The notes below the pieces were generated by a model that saw nothing but the letters and a program-made list of their open reading frames with translations, did not search any database and had not been told where the DNA came from. Position numbers and translations under genes: made by a program. Shown one piece after another: positions 1 through 9,170 of a DNA stretch of 64,000 nucleotides (its first letter is position 1; each line of letters begins with the position of its first letter). The stretch is from Nocardioides sp. BP30 (GTDB lineage: Bacteria; Actinomycetota; Actinomycetes; Propionibacteriales; Nocardioidaceae). Location: positions 992,001 to 1,056,000 of the forward strand of contig NZ_CP123620.1 of NCBI RefSeq assembly GCF_029873215.1. The letters are read 5' to 3'.

Positions 1-150
1 CACGACGCGAGCCACCTCGGGCACGGTGAGCGCCGTCGCGAGCGATCGGCCCAGGACCGTCGAGCCGCCCAGGGGGAGCAGCACCTTGTTCATCCCCGCA
101 CCGACCCGGGATCCCGACCCGGCGGCGAGGAGCACGATCGCGGCAGGCAT
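1..150 (-). CDS. ispD: 2-C-methyl-D-erythritol 4-phosphate cytidylyltransferase, N-terminal part (cut by window edge)
   Basis: The first 50 codons of a gene that runs out of the window to the left. The N-terminus begins [19 protein letters not shown] and continues with a lysine in [10 protein letters not shown]. This is the nucleotide-binding signature LAAGxGxRxG...K...PLxG of the IspD cytidylyltransferases, which couple CTP to MEP in the non-mevalonate isoprenoid pathway. The next pathway enzyme encoded here, ispF, lies 2.1 kb away on the same strand. A NirD-like gene and a glucosidase separate the two, whereas ispD and ispF are adjacent in many bacteria. The start ATG is unambiguous in frame. 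Function is inferred from the N-terminal motif only. Confidence 0.85.
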   Translation of the reverse strand, partial: MPAAIVLLAAGSGSRVGAGMNKVLLPLGGSTVLGRSLATALTVPEVARVV

Positions 151-248
151 GGGCGAAGGCTACTGGCCGGCCCCGGGAGGAATCGTTTTCATGGCTGTTA
201 CATCCAGAAACGATCCGTGAACCTGCCCGTCCTACGGTCGAGCGCACC

Positions 249-608
249 ATGACACCGCGACAGGCTCCGGGCGCCGCCGAGTGGCAGGCCGTCTGCCGGC
301 TCGAGGACCTCGACGTCGAGCGCGGCGCGACAGCGCTCGTGCACGGCCAGGCGATGGCACTGTTCCGCACCGGCGACGACACCGTCTACGCGCTGGGCAA
401 CCACGATCCGTTCGCGCGCACGTCGATGCTGGCCCGCGGCATCGTCGGCCTTCGGGCGGGGGTGCCGTTCGTGGCCTCACCGAGCCACCGGCACGGCTTC
501 GACCTGCGCACGGGCCGCTGCCTGGACGATCCGCACGTGGCCGTGCCCGCCTACGCCGTCAAGATCGTCGACGGCATGGTCCACGTGGGACGCCGGCTCA
601 GGTCCTAG
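249..608 (+). CDS. nirD: NirD-like protein (nitrite reductase small subunit family)
   Basis: A 119-residue protein that matches the small subunit of assimilatory NAD(P)H nitrite reductase. Visible family features are the GNHDPF block near residues 50-55, LARGIVG near 62-68, and SPSHRHGFDLRTGRCLDDP near 79-97. NirD has a Rieske-like fold but usually lacks the cluster ligands, and here too no CxH...CxxH pairs are seen. It normally partners the large siroheme subunit NirB, which is not in this window, so the gene is an orphan locally. It is divergent from ispD (98 bp between starts) and convergent with the GH13 gene, whose stop lies 1 bp away. Role in nitrite reduction is inferred from the family. 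Confidence 0.75.
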   Translation: MTPRQAPGAAEWQAVCRLEDLDVERGATALVHGQAMALFRTGDDTVYALGNHDPFARTSMLARGIVGLRAGVPFVASPSHRHGFDLRTGRCLDDPHVAVPAYAVKIVDGMVHVGRRLRS

Positions 609-609
609 C

Positions 610-2277
610 TCAGTGCGCCGCCACCACCCACGCGGTGGTGTCCTGCGGCAGCAGCCCGTGGTGCAGCGGCCCGCTGGTCACCATGATCTCGCCGGCGGGC
701 AGCTCGACCGGCGCCGCACCGAAGTTGGTCAGGCAGTGCCAACCGCCGGGCCGGGTGAAGTGCAGGAGGTTCGGGATCGAGTCCTCCCAGACCAGCGACT
801 CGCCGCCCTGCAACCGGGCCCGTACGGCGAGCGCGGCTCGGTACAGGCTCAGCGTCGAGGCCGGGTCGTCCTGCTCCGCCTGCACGGACAGGGCCGCGAA
901 CCAGCGCGGCTGCGGCAGGTGCGCGCCGCCGCTGCCGAACCCGAACGAGGAGCCCTCGCGCGTCCATGGGATCGGCACGCGGGCGCCGTCACGGCCCTTC
1001 TGGGTGTGGCCGGACCGCTCGAAGGTCGGGTCCTGCAGCACGTCGCCGGGCAGGTCGGCGACCTCGTGCAGGCCGAGCTCCTCGCCCTGGTAGAGGTACG
1101 TCGAGCCCGGCAGTGCGAGCAGCAGCAGCGACGCGGCCCGCGCTCGCTGCAGGCCGCGTTCGGGGTCGAGCTGCGGCGTCGTACCGTCGGTGTTCACCCA
1201 GCCCTTCCCGTCCTGGCCGAGCTCGGCGGGCACGCCGCAGCCGTCCGGGCCGGCCGGTAGGCCGTAGCGCGACGCGTGCCGGACCACGTCGTGGTTGGAC
1301 AGCACCCAGGTCGAGGAGGAGCCGGACTCGGCGCTGGCCTCCAGGTTGCGGGTGATCACGGTGCGGAAGATGCCGGGGTCCCAGTCGGCCTGCAGGAGGT
1401 CGAAGTTGAACGCCTGGCCCAGGCTCTCCGGTCGGGCGTAGCGGGCCCGCCGGCTCGGGTGGCACCAGGCCTCGGCGACGGCCGTGCGCGGGGGGTCGTA
1501 CTCGTTGAGCACCTTGCGCCACTCCCGGAAGACCTCCTGGGCGTCGTCACGGTCCCAGATGGGGTGGTCGCCCACCAGCGGCTGCTGCTGCTCGGTCAGG
1601 TCGGGCGCCGAGGGCAACGGGTCGCTCATGTCCTTGGTCAGCGCGTGCGCGACATCGATCCGGAAGCCGTCGACCCCGCGGTCGGACCAGAACCTCAGCG
1701 TCGTGACGAAGTCCTCGCGGACCTCGGGGTTGTCCCAGTTCAGGTCGGGCTGTTCGGGAGCGAAGAGGTGGAGGTACCACTGGCCGTCGGGGACGCGGTG
1801 CCAGGCCGGGCCGCCGAACATCGAGGGCCAGTCGCTCGGCGGCTCGCTGCCGTCGGGGCCGGTACCGTCCCGGAAGTGGTAGCGCTGGCGGGCCGGTGAG
1901 CCCGGCGCGGACGCCAGCGCCTCCCGGAACCAACGGTGGCGGTTCGAGGTGTGGTTGGGCACGATGTCGACGATCAGCTTGATCCCGGCGTCGTGCAGGG
2001 CGGTGACCATCGCATCGAAGTCGGCCAGGGTGCCGAGCAGCGGGTCGACGTCGCGGTAGTCGTCCACGTCGTAGCCGCCATCGGCCAGCGCGGAGGGATA
2101 GAACGGGCTGAGCCAGACCGCGTCGATCCCCAGCGCCTTGAGGTAGCCGACGCGGGAGGTGATGCCCGGCAGGTCGCCGACGCCGTCGCCGTCGTGGTCG
2201 GCGAAGCTGCGCGGGTAGACCTGGTAGACCACCGCCTGCCGCCACCAGTCGCTGTCGGCCATGTCCTGGTTGCTCAT
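610..2277 (-). CDS. GH13 alpha-glucosidase (oligo-1,6-glucosidase / trehalose-hydrolase type)
   Basis: 555 residues, the usual size for GH13 exo-alpha-glucosidases. The (beta/alpha)8 barrel starts directly (WWRQAVVYQVYPRSFAD at residues 11-27). Region II is GFRIDVA with nucleophile Asp208, the acid/base is Glu269 in AVAEAW, and the transition-state Asp330 lies in LSNHD. It should hydrolyse short alpha-glucosides in the cytosol; no signal peptide is seen. Which linkage is cut cannot be read from the sequence. The start ATG (2277) shares one base with the ispF stop (TGATG) and has AGGAGG just upstream, so translation is probably coupled to ispF. An open frame continues upstream but is the ispF region in another frame. 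Confidence 0.88.
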   Translation of the reverse strand: MSNQDMADSDWWRQAVVYQVYPRSFADHDGDGVGDLPGITSRVGYLKALGIDAVWLSPFYPSALADGGYDVDDYRDVDPLLGTLADFDAMVTALHDAGIKLIVDIVPNHTSNRHRWFREALASAPGSPARQRYHFRDGTGPDGSEPPSDWPSMFGGPAWHRVPDGQWYLHLFAPEQPDLNWDNPEVREDFVTTLRFWSDRGVDGFRIDVAHALTKDMSDPLPSAPDLTEQQQPLVGDHPIWDRDDAQEVFREWRKVLNEYDPPRTAVAEAWCHPSRRARYARPESLGQAFNFDLLQADWDPGIFRTVITRNLEASAESGSSSTWVLSNHDVVRHASRYGLPAGPDGCGVPAELGQDGKGWVNTDGTTPQLDPERGLQRARAASLLLLALPGSTYLYQGEELGLHEVADLPGDVLQDPTFERSGHTQKGRDGARVPIPWTREGSSFGFGSGGAHLPQPRWFAALSVQAEQDDPASTLSLYRAALAVRARLQGGESLVWEDSIPNLLHFTRPGGWHCLTNFGAAPVELPAGEIMVTSGPLHHGLLPQDTTAWVVAAH

Positions 2278-2774
2278 CAAGCCTCCTGCTCGGCGAGGAT
2301 CAGGGCGGTGGCGATGGCCGCGAGCCCCTCGCCCCGGCCGGTCAGGCCGAGCCCGTCGGTGGTGGTCGCCGAGACGGTAACCGGAGCGCCGAGCGCCACA
2401 CCCAGCGCCTCCTCGGCCTCGCTGCGGCGAGGCCCGAGCTTGGGCTGGTTGCCGATCACCTGGATCGCCACGTTGCCGATCCGGAAGCCGGCGGCGCGGA
2501 CCCGCCGGGCGGTCTCGCCCAGCAGGGTCGCTCCCGCAGCGCCGGCCCACGCGGGCTCCGCCGTACCGAAGTTCGAGCCGAGGTCGCCCAGCCCAGCGGC
2601 GGAGAGCAGCGCATCGCAGGCGGCGTGCGCTGCCACGTCGCCGTCGGAGTGGCCCTCCAGGCCGACCGGCGAGTCCGGCCAGGCGAGTCCGGCCAGGTGC
2701 AGGGGTACGCCGGGGGCGAGCCGGTGGACGTCTGTTCCGATGCCGATCCGTGGCAGGTTCACGCTTCCGATCAT
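2277..2774 (-). CDS. ispF: 2-C-methyl-D-erythritol 2,4-cyclodiphosphate synthase
   Basis: 165 residues, typical for IspF, which cyclises CDP-ME 2-phosphate in the MEP isoprenoid pathway. Metal ligands are seen at Asp15 and His17 (GIGTDVHRL) and His50 in the [11 protein letters not shown] block. The conserved GLGDLG segment and the C-terminal [14 protein letters not shown] motif are intact. The ATG at 2774 starts only 21 bp from the divergent oxidoreductase start at 2796, so the two genes share a very short promoter region. The stop overlaps the start of the downstream glucosidase by 1 nt. A longer open frame upstream lacks family similarity and was not used. Confidence 0.93.
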   Translation of the reverse strand: MIGSVNLPRIGIGTDVHRLAPGVPLHLAGLAWPDSPVGLEGHSDGDVAAHAACDALLSAAGLGDLGSNFGTAEPAWAGAAGATLLGETARRVRAAGFRIGNVAIQVIGNQPKLGPRRSEAEEALGVALGAPVTVSATTTDGLGLTGRGEGLAAIATALILAEQEA

Positions 2775-2795
2775 GCCGGAGGCACACTGGAGCCC

Positions 2796-4301
2796 GTGAC
2801 GCAGTCCGCTTCCCGAGGGCCCCGGTGGGCCTGGCCCGCGGCCGGCCTGGTCGCGGGTGGCTCGGGCCTCGCCACCAGCTGGTTCGCCTCCAACGCCCTG
2901 CACGTGCGCGCCTGGCCGGTGGTCGCCGTCGCCGAATGGGTCATCCGGCACACGCCGGGCCACCTGGTGGAGACGGCGATCAAGCACCTGGGCCACCGCG
3001 ACAAGCCGGTCCTGGTCGGCATCATCGTCGCGCTGCCGGCGGTGCTCTTCGTGCTGCTCGGTGCCGCCGGACGGCGCTGGTGGTGGGTGCCCGTCCTCGG
3101 GTTCGTGGCGCTCGCCGTGGTGGGCGGGCTGGCCGTCGCCGACGAGCGCGCCGAGGGCGGTCACGGCCAGGTGGCGGTGATGGTCGGGCTGCTCACCTGG
3201 GTGGGGGTCTACGGACTGCTGACCGAGCCGCTGCGCTACGACCCGCCCGAGGGCAGGCGGGCGGTGCTGCGACTCGGTCTGGTCTCGGTGGCCGCGGTCG
3301 CCGTGGGCGCCTTCGCGCCGTACGTCGGACGGGGGCGGCGCGCCGTCGAGGCCGCTCGCTCGAAGCTGCGGCTCACCGGCGTCACCGCGCCGGTGGTGCC
3401 GGCCGGAGCCGACCTCGGGCTCGCGCTGCCGTGGGCGACGCCGACCTCGGCGTTCTACCGGATCGACACCTCCGTCTCACCGCCGGCGCTGGACCCCGCG
3501 ACGTGGCGGGTGCGGATCCACGGCATGGTCGAGCGCGAGCTCGACCTCTCCCTGGACGATCTGCTCGCGCGACAGCGCACCCAGGCCTGGATCACGCTGA
3601 ACTGCGTCTCCAACCCGGTGGGCGGCGACCTGATCGGCAACGCCTGGTGGAGCGGCGTGCTGCTGCGCTCGCTGCTCGCCGAGGCAGGCGTCAAGAGCGG
3701 CGCGGACGCGGTCCTGCAGACCAGCGCCGACGGCTGGACCTGCGGCACGCCGCTCTCGGCGCTGCAGGACGGCCGCAACGCCATGCTCGCGGTCGCCATG
3801 AACGGTGCGCCGCTGCCGATCGACCACGGCTTCCCGGTGCGCACGGTCGTACCGGGGCTCTACGGCTACGTCAGCGCCTGCAAGTGGGTGGTCGACCTCA
3901 AGGTCACCACCATGGACGAGGCGGTCGGATACTGGATCCCGCTGGGGTGGTCGGCCAAGGGGCCGGTCAAGCTCGCCAGCCGGATCGACCGGCCCGCCTC
4001 GGGCGATGTGGTGCCGGCGGGCACCTCGACGATCGCAGGTGTCGCCTGGCAGCAGGAGACCGGCATCGACGCCGTTGAGGTGTCGGTCGACGGCGGGGCC
4101 TGGCAGAGGGCGACGCTCGGCCGGGTGCCCGACGACGAGACCTGGGTGCAGTGGCGCATCGACGTACCGCTCGCGAGCGGATCGCACGAGGCGCAGGTCC
4201 GTGCGGTGAGCAGCACCGGCGAGGTGCAGACGGCCGTACGTCGCGACGTGGTTCCCGACGGTGCCTCCGGCTGGCACCGGGTGGACTTCGAGGTCTCCTG
4301 A
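2796..4301 (+). CDS. Membrane-anchored molybdopterin-dependent oxidoreductase (sulfite oxidase / YedY-like family)
   Basis: 501 residues from a GTG preceded by GGAGGC and TGGAG. The N-terminal 180 residues carry about five hydrophobic segments (near 12-35, 71-92, 96-115, 124-142 and 157-178), so the protein is membrane-bound. From about residue 215 comes the oxidoreductase molybdopterin-binding domain. Cys270 in [22 protein letters not shown] is the expected Mo ligand. An Ig-like dimerisation domain typical of sulfite oxidases follows (from about 390). The catalytic domain probably faces outside. The physiological substrate is unknown for most membrane-anchored members; sulfite oxidation should not be assumed. 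It is divergent from ispF with 21 bp between starts. Confidence 0.85.
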   Translation: MTQSASRGPRWAWPAAGLVAGGSGLATSWFASNALHVRAWPVVAVAEWVIRHTPGHLVETAIKHLGHRDKPVLVGIIVALPAVLFVLLGAAGRRWWWVPVLGFVALAVVGGLAVADERAEGGHGQVAVMVGLLTWVGVYGLLTEPLRYDPPEGRRAVLRLGLVSVAAVAVGAFAPYVGRGRRAVEAARSKLRLTGVTAPVVPAGADLGLALPWATPTSAFYRIDTSVSPPALDPATWRVRIHGMVERELDLSLDDLLARQRTQAWITLNCVSNPVGGDLIGNAWWSGVLLRSLLAEAGVKSGADAVLQTSADGWTCGTPLSALQDGRNAMLAVAMNGAPLPIDHGFPVRTVVPGLYGYVSACKWVVDLKVTTMDEAVGYWIPLGWSAKGPVKLASRIDRPASGDVVPAGTSTIAGVAWQQETGIDAVEVSVDGGAWQRATLGRVPDDETWVQWRIDVPLASGSHEAQVRAVSSTGEVQTAVRRDVVPDGASGWHRVDFEVS

Positions 4302-4400
4302 GCGGACGTTGACAACGACCCGGCCGGGCGGTGGTTACGGGTGTGATTCAGCACACGCCCGGGTCATCAGAACCGGCTGTGTCGGGACGACGAAGGAGTT

Positions 4401-5234
4401 ATGAAACGCTCCCTCCCTCCAGTCCCAGGCTCCTTCGAGCCGTCCTCCGAACCGAGCCGTGAGCTCGCCCGTGAGCAGGTCGCGCGGCTCGGTCGCCTCT
4501 GCGCGGCAGTGGTCGTGGCCGGGGCGCTGCTCGTGGCCGGAACGGGCGCCGCCGATGCGGCTGCCCACCCGGCCCATCAGCACACCACGAAGCACACCAA
4601 GAAGCACGCCAAGAAGCACGCCAAGACCCGGCAGGCGAAGAAGAAGCACAAGGCGTGGGTCGCCACCGGACCGCACGCCACCGTCCAGGCGAGCGGCGCC
4701 GCGGCACGCTCGGTGGTCACCGATCCCACCGGCGACGTCACCGGCACCGGCCCGCTGCTGCGGGCACTGCGCAGCCCGGCTCGTCGCGCGGTGGACACCG
4801 AGGACACGTTGAGCGGCGACGCCGATCTCACCCGTGCGACGCTCATCCGCGACGGCGACGACGTCGAGATCACCGTCGACACCTCGACTGACTTCACCGG
4901 CGAGCAGGACCTCGCCGTCGGCACCCTCGCCGACGTGCGTGCCACCGAGACGTTCGACCTCGCCGTGGAGGCCAGTGGCGGTGCGACCGTCTACGACGCC
5001 ACGGCCACGCTCACGGGCAGTGGTGACCTGGCCGCCGGCAGCGCGGCGACCCTCGACGACGACGGCTCGGTCACCTTCACGGTTCCGGTGGCGGCGCTGC
5101 CGCGCGATGCCCAGCTGCACGTCGACCTCAGCACCGACCTGGGTGTCACCGCCGACGTACTCGGGCTGGTGAGCGGCAGCCTCTCGGCGGATCTGGGCGA
5201 CACGCTCGACTTCGGCTTCCACACCGGGAGCTGA
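4401..5234 (+). CDS. Secreted Ala/Thr/Asp-rich protein with Lys/His repeat, unknown function
   Basis: 277 residues; GAAGGAG lies 2 nt before the ATG. After about 28 polar residues comes a hydrophobic stretch (near 31-50) ending ADAAAH, consistent with a late signal peptide. A strongly basic tract follows (KHTKKHAKKHAK, then KKKHK), made in part of 12-bp tandem copies encoding KKHA. The rest (about 95-277) is acidic and rich in Thr, Asp, Leu and Val, with alternating patterns such as DDVEITVDTSTDF that suggest beta structure. I recognise no family. The Lys/His tract could bind nucleic acid, metal or anionic cell-wall polymer, but this is speculation. It is monocistronic as far as seen. Confidence 0.7.
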   Translation: MKRSLPPVPGSFEPSSEPSRELAREQVARLGRLCAAVVVAGALLVAGTGAADAAAHPAHQHTTKHTKKHAKKHAKTRQAKKKHKAWVATGPHATVQASGAAARSVVTDPTGDVTGTGPLLRALRSPARRAVDTEDTLSGDADLTRATLIRDGDDVEITVDTSTDFTGEQDLAVGTLADVRATETFDLAVEASGGATVYDATATLTGSGDLAAGSAATLDDDGSVTFTVPVAALPRDAQLHVDLSTDLGVTADVLGLVSGSLSADLGDTLDFGFHTGS

Positions 5235-5320
5235 GCCGCGACCCGAGGCCCCGGCGCTCCGCCGTCCCCCCGAGCGGAGCGTCGGGGCTTCGACGTTTCC
5301 GATAGCCCGCGCACTCTCTC

Positions 5321-5332
5321 TAGACTCAGCAG
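5321..5332 (+). promoter_or_regulatory. Leaderless promoter of cysS
   Basis: A -10 hexamer TAGACT (5321-5326) lies 6 nt before the GTG of cysS, so transcription should begin at or next to the start codon. TTCCGA at 5297-5302 is a weak -35 candidate (18-nt spacer). No Shine-Dalgarno sequence is present before the GTG. Confidence 0.6.
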
Positions 5333-6745
5333 GTGACGTTCCGGATCTATGACAGCGCGACCCGCGAAGTGCGTGACTTCGTGCCTCTCGTCGAGGGCAG
5401 GGCTTCGCTCTATGTCTGCGGTCTGACGGTCCAGTCCGAGCCGCACGTCGGCCACGTCCGCAGCGGCGTCAACTTCGACGTGCTGCAGCGATGGCTGCGC
5501 CACCTCGGCTACGAGACCACGTTCATCCGCAACGTCACCGACATCGACGACAAGATCCTGATCAAGGCGCAGGACCAGGGCCGGCCCTGGTACAACCTCG
5601 CCTACGACATGCACCGCGAGCTGTCGAAGGCCTACGCCGCCCTCAACGTCGCCCCGCCGACCTACGAGCCGGCCGCGACCGGCCACATCCCCGAGATGGT
5701 GGAGCTGATCGCGGCCCTGATCGAGCGAGGGCACGCCTACCCAGCCGCCGACGGCTCGGGAGACGTCTACTTCGACGTACGCTCGTGGAAGGCGTACGGC
5801 GAGCTCACCGGCCAGGCCGTCGACGACATGGAGGCCGCTACCGACGCGGACCCGCGCGGCAAGCGCGACCCGCGCGACTTCGCGCTGTGGAAGGGCCACA
5901 AGGACTCCGAGCCCTCGACCGCGTCCTGGCCCGCGCCGTGGGGTCGCGGCCGTCCGGGCTGGCACATCGAGTGCACCGCGATGGCCGGGAAGTACCTCGG
6001 CGACGCCTTCGACATCCACGGCGGCGGCCTGGACCTGCGCTTCCCGCATCACGAGAACGAGCAGGCCCAGGCCCGGGCTGCCGGCCGCCCGTTCTCGACG
6101 TACTGGATGCACAACGCGTGGATCACCACCGCCGGCGAGAAGATGTCGAAGTCGCTGGGCAACTCGCTGACCATCCCGGCGGTGCTCGAGCGGTTCCGCG
6201 GCATCGAGCTGCGGTACTACCTGATCGCGGCGCACTACCGCTCGCACGTGGAGTTCAGCTTCGAGGCGCTGGCGGAGGCCGCCGCCGGCTTCCGCCGGAT
6301 CGAGGGGTTCCTGGAGCGAGCCGCCGACGCCCTGGGTGAGGCTCGCGGCCGGGTCGCGACCCTGCCGGCGGCGTTCAGCGAGGCGATGGACGACGACCTC
6401 GGCACGCCGGCCGCTGTGGCGGTGCTCTTCGACCACGTCCGCGAGGGCAACCGGCTCATCGGCGAGGAGGACCTCGAGGGCGTGGCGCGCAGCCTCGGCG
6501 AGGTGGTGCTCATGCTCGACATCCTCGGCCTGAATCCGTCCGATCCCGCCTGGGGCGGGACCGCTGCCGGCGACGACAGGGCCCTCGACGCCGTCGGTGC
6601 CCTCGTCGCCGGGCTGCTGGAGCAGCGTGCGGCAGCCCGGGCGGCCAAGGACTGGGCCCGCGCCGACGAGATCCGCGACCAGCTCAAGGCGGCCGGGATC
6701 GACCTGGAAGACACCCCCGACGGACCGAAGTGGAGCCTTTCCTGA
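5333..6745 (+). CDS. cysS: Cysteinyl-tRNA synthetase
   Basis: 470 residues. Class I synthetase motifs are HVGH at 38-41 (the HIGH motif) and KMSKS at 270-274. The zinc site that selects cysteine is visible as Cys29, Cys214 (HIECTAM), His239 and Glu243, matching the spacing of the E. coli enzyme. It charges tRNA-Cys with cysteine. The anticodon-binding end ([26 protein letters not shown]) is intact. The GTG start has a TAGACT -10 element right before it and no ribosome-binding site, implying a leaderless mRNA. It overlaps rlmB by 1 nt (TGATG); this cysS-rlmB pair is common in actinobacteria. Confidence 0.95.
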   Translation: MTFRIYDSATREVRDFVPLVEGRASLYVCGLTVQSEPHVGHVRSGVNFDVLQRWLRHLGYETTFIRNVTDIDDKILIKAQDQGRPWYNLAYDMHRELSKAYAALNVAPPTYEPAATGHIPEMVELIAALIERGHAYPAADGSGDVYFDVRSWKAYGELTGQAVDDMEAATDADPRGKRDPRDFALWKGHKDSEPSTASWPAPWGRGRPGWHIECTAMAGKYLGDAFDIHGGGLDLRFPHHENEQAQARAAGRPFSTYWMHNAWITTAGEKMSKSLGNSLTIPAVLERFRGIELRYYLIAAHYRSHVEFSFEALAEAAAGFRRIEGFLERAADALGEARGRVATLPAAFSEAMDDDLGTPAAVAVLFDHVREGNRLIGEEDLEGVARSLGEVVLMLDILGLNPSDPAWGGTAAGDDRALDAVGALVAGLLEQRAAARAAKDWARADEIRDQLKAAGIDLEDTPDGPKWSLS

Positions 6746-7719
6746 TGGCTGGCAACTCCCAGCGCCGAGGCGCGATCCAGAAGAGCAACAAGAAGGGCGC
6801 GACCGTCGGATCCGGCGGTCAGCGCCGGCGCGGGCTGGAGGGCAAGGGCCCCACGCCGAAGGCGGCCGAGCGGCCCTATCACAAGGCCTACCGTGCCGCC
6901 GAGCTCGCCGACCGCTCGGCGAGCAGGCGCTCGGGGAAGGGTGGTGGCCCGCAGCGCAAGCGCGGCTCGGGCGACGCCGAGTGGATCATCGGTCGCAACG
7001 CGGTCGTGGAGGCGCTGCGCGAGGGCGTGCCGGTCAACGCGGTCTACGTCGCCGAGGGCGCCGAGCGCGACGGCCGGCTGCGCGAGGCGTTCCAGCTGGC
7101 CGCCGACCTCGGCATCGGCCTGCTCGAGGTGCCCAAGCCCGAGCTCGACCGGCTGACCGGCTTCAACGGGCACCAGGGCCTCGCTGCGCGCGTGCCGGCC
7201 TACGAGTACGCCCACCCCGCGGACCTGCTGGACCGCGCGGACGAGGCCGGCGAGGACGCGTTGATCGTCGTACTCGACCACGTCACCGACCCCCGCAACC
7301 TGGGTGCGATCGTGCGCTCGGCGGCGGCGTTCGGGGCGCACGGCGTGGTGATCCCGGAGCGGCGTGCGGCCGGCATGACGGCCGCCGCGTGGAAGACCTC
7401 GGCCGGTGCCGCGGCCCGGATCCCGGTGGCGCAGGTGGTCAACGTGAGCCGGGTGCTCAAGGAGTACCAGGACGCGGGCTGCCAGGTCATCGGCCTGGAC
7501 ATGGACGGCGATCTGGAGCTGACCGACGTCGCCCAGGTGGCCGACGGCCCGCTGGTGGTCGTCGTCGGCGCCGAGGGTGGGGGACTGGCCCGGCTCGTCA
7601 CCCAGACCTGCGACCGGATCGTGTCGATCCCGATGGCCAACGCCGTCGAGTCGCTCAACGCCGGGGTGGCCGCCTCGGTGACGCTCTACGCGGTAGCCCA
7701 GGCACGCGCCAACCGTTGA
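6745..7719 (+). CDS. rlmB: 23S rRNA (guanosine-2251-2'-O)-methyltransferase, SPOUT family
   Basis: 324 residues. The first 80 are basic and low-complexity ([18 protein letters not shown], then Arg/Lys/Gly-rich), a common actinobacterial extension likely to touch rRNA. A SpoU substrate-binding domain follows (IIGRNAVVEAL near residue 81). The C-terminal knotted SPOUT domain contains DHVTDPRNLGAIVRSA, GAEGGGLARL and IPMANAVESLNAGVAAS, the three classical motifs. The predicted product is Gm2251 in 23S rRNA. ATG 6745 overlaps the cysS stop; a GTG 15 nt upstream in the same frame is less likely. A palindromic repeat follows the gene. Confidence 0.92.
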   Translation: MAGNSQRRGAIQKSNKKGATVGSGGQRRRGLEGKGPTPKAAERPYHKAYRAAELADRSASRRSGKGGGPQRKRGSGDAEWIIGRNAVVEALREGVPVNAVYVAEGAERDGRLREAFQLAADLGIGLLEVPKPELDRLTGFNGHQGLAARVPAYEYAHPADLLDRADEAGEDALIVVLDHVTDPRNLGAIVRSAAAFGAHGVVIPERRAAGMTAAAWKTSAGAAARIPVAQVVNVSRVLKEYQDAGCQVIGLDMDGDLELTDVAQVADGPLVVVVGAEGGGLARLVTQTCDRIVSIPMANAVESLNAGVAASVTLYAVAQARANR

Positions 7720-7736
7720 CCCGTCAGCCTGTTCCG

Positions 7737-7844
7737 GTCGAGACGTCAGTCTGTGTGGCTCGAGAGGTCGGCTTTTTGCGGCCCGAATGGCCATTCGACC
7801 CGCCGAAAGTGACCATTCGGCTCGCGAAAGGTGACGTCTCGACC
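7737..7844. repeat. Dispersed intergenic palindromic repeat, copy 1
   Basis: The outer arms GGTCGAGACGTCA (7737-7749) and TGACGTCTCGACC (7832-7844) are a perfect 13-bp inverted repeat. Inside are further CGAATGG / CCATTCG pairs and the phrase CGACCCGCCGAAAGTGAC. A related copy lies at 13602-13675. Both fill the space between convergent genes, and this copy reaches the stop codon of the DUF4032 gene. It probably works as a two-way terminator. The shared inner text suggests a REP-like repeat family rather than a chance hairpin. Confidence 0.7.
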
Positions 7845-9055
7845 TAGTCTGCCGGGGCGGTCAGCGCCTCGTCAGGGCGCGCGGGAAGGACCGCACCGAT
7901 GTAGTCACGCGCCGCGTCGAGCAACTTGACGCTGTGACCGGCGCGCTCGGAGAGGAACCAACGATGTACCAGGATCTCGTGGAAGACCTCCGCCGGCTCC
8001 AGCTTGCCGGTGGCGGAGGCGGGGATCATCGCCACGATCGGCTCGTAGATCTCCTGGAGCCAGCGCTGGGCCACGACCTCGCGGGGGAGCCCACCCAGGT
8101 CGCGTGAGGCGGTGTAGGCGGCGATGTCGTTGAGCATCCGCCGCGCCTGGGCGTCCTCGGCCTGGATGCCGGTGAGACCGCGCAGGGTGCGCTGGTGGTG
8201 GCCGAGCTCGACCACCCGCGGCCGCAGCAGGACCGTGTCGCCGTCGTAGTCGGTGACGATGTCGAGCTCCTCGACGTCGAAGCCCAGGTCGTTGAGACGC
8301 TCGATGCGCTGCTCGATGCGCCACATCTCCTCGGCCGGGAAGTGCGTCTCGGCGGTGAGCTCCTCCCACAGCGCCTCGTAGCGGGTGCGGAGCCGCTCGA
8401 CCACCGCGTCGACGGGGAAGTCCTCGGGCAGTGCTCCGCTGGCTTGTACGTCGAGGATCTCGGCGTACACGTTCTCCCGGGCGACCTCGAGGTCGTAGGC
8501 GCGCAGCCGGTCGGAGAGGGAGGGCTTGAGCTCGCCGGTCTCGGCGTCGACCAGGTAGGCGGCGAAGCCGCCGGCATCGCGCCGGAACAGCACGTTCGAC
8601 AGCGACACGTCGCCCCAGTAGAAGTCGGCGAGGTGCAGCCGGACGAGGAGGACGACGAGCGCGTCGATGATGGCCGGCAGATGATCGGCGGTGAGGCCGT
8701 GCTCGAACAGGCTGCGGTAGGGCAACGAGAAGCGCAGGTGCTCGGTGAGCAGGGCCGCGGGCAGCTCGTTGCCGTCGGCGTCGGTCCGGCCGGTGACGAC
8801 GCCCTGCGGCACCACGGCGGGCAGGCCGAGCCGCTGCAGGTCGCGCAGCGTGGTGTACTCCCGGAACGCGATCGGCTCCTGGGTCTCCTTGACCGCGTAG
8901 ATCCGCGTCCCCAGGCGCACGATCCGGACCACATGCCGCGACAGGCCGCGCGCGAGCGGTACGACGACGTCGGTCGGCCACTCCTCCAACGGCGTCGACC
9001 AGGGCAGCCCCACGATCGCAGGATCGGGGCGGCTGGCGACGATGCGCAGGGCCAT
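7844..9055 (-). CDS. DUF4032 protein with kinase-like fold
   Basis: 403 residues. The N-terminal 180 look like a small-molecule or lipopolysaccharide-kinase fold: Lys56 in IYAVKETQE, then FYWGDVSLSNVLF (Asp149, Asn154) as catalytic loop and YLVDAETGE (Asp170) as the metal-binding DxE. The middle and C-terminal part is the DUF4032 region found in actinobacteria. Its substrate is not known. The ATG at 9055 is preceded by TAGGGT with a 7-nt gap (9063-9068), consistent with a leaderless start; an in-frame extension upstream runs through a hairpin and was rejected. Confidence 0.8.
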   Translation of the reverse strand: MALRIVASRPDPAIVGLPWSTPLEEWPTDVVVPLARGLSRHVVRIVRLGTRIYAVKETQEPIAFREYTTLRDLQRLGLPAVVPQGVVTGRTDADGNELPAALLTEHLRFSLPYRSLFEHGLTADHLPAIIDALVVLLVRLHLADFYWGDVSLSNVLFRRDAGGFAAYLVDAETGELKPSLSDRLRAYDLEVARENVYAEILDVQASGALPEDFPVDAVVERLRTRYEALWEELTAETHFPAEEMWRIEQRIERLNDLGFDVEELDIVTDYDGDTVLLRPRVVELGHHQRTLRGLTGIQAEDAQARRMLNDIAAYTASRDLGGLPREVVAQRWLQEIYEPIVAMIPASATGKLEPAEVFHEILVHRWFLSERAGHSVKLLDAARDYIGAVLPARPDEALTAPAD

Positions 9056-9093
9056 GGGAACAACCCTAGGGCGTGCTGGTCGGGGTGAGGTGC

Positions 9094-9161
9094 GGGGATA
9101 GTCCGGGGCGGAAATCATGCCTGTGGTCGGCGGACCCCTGATTTCCGCCCCGGACTACCCC
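9094..9161. repeat. Large inverted repeat between a GH13 gene and the DUF4032 gene
   Basis: The left arm 9094-9117 and right arm 9139-9161 pair over 23 bp with a single unpaired A (core AGTCCGGGGCGGAAATCA / TGATTTCCGCCCCGGACT). The loop is 21 nt. It sits downstream of the minus-strand GH13 gene and so can end its transcription, but it is much longer than the other terminators in the window. Confidence 0.75.
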
Positions 9162-9170
9162 GACGATCGC

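Noticed and set aside
249..608. A Rieske 2Fe-2S protein
   Set aside because: The CxH and CxxH ligands are missing; the sequence fits NirD, which normally lacks them.
6235..7794. A 519-codon minus-strand open frame across cysS and rlmB
   Set aside because: Both genes on the plus strand are unmistakable, so this is a shadow.
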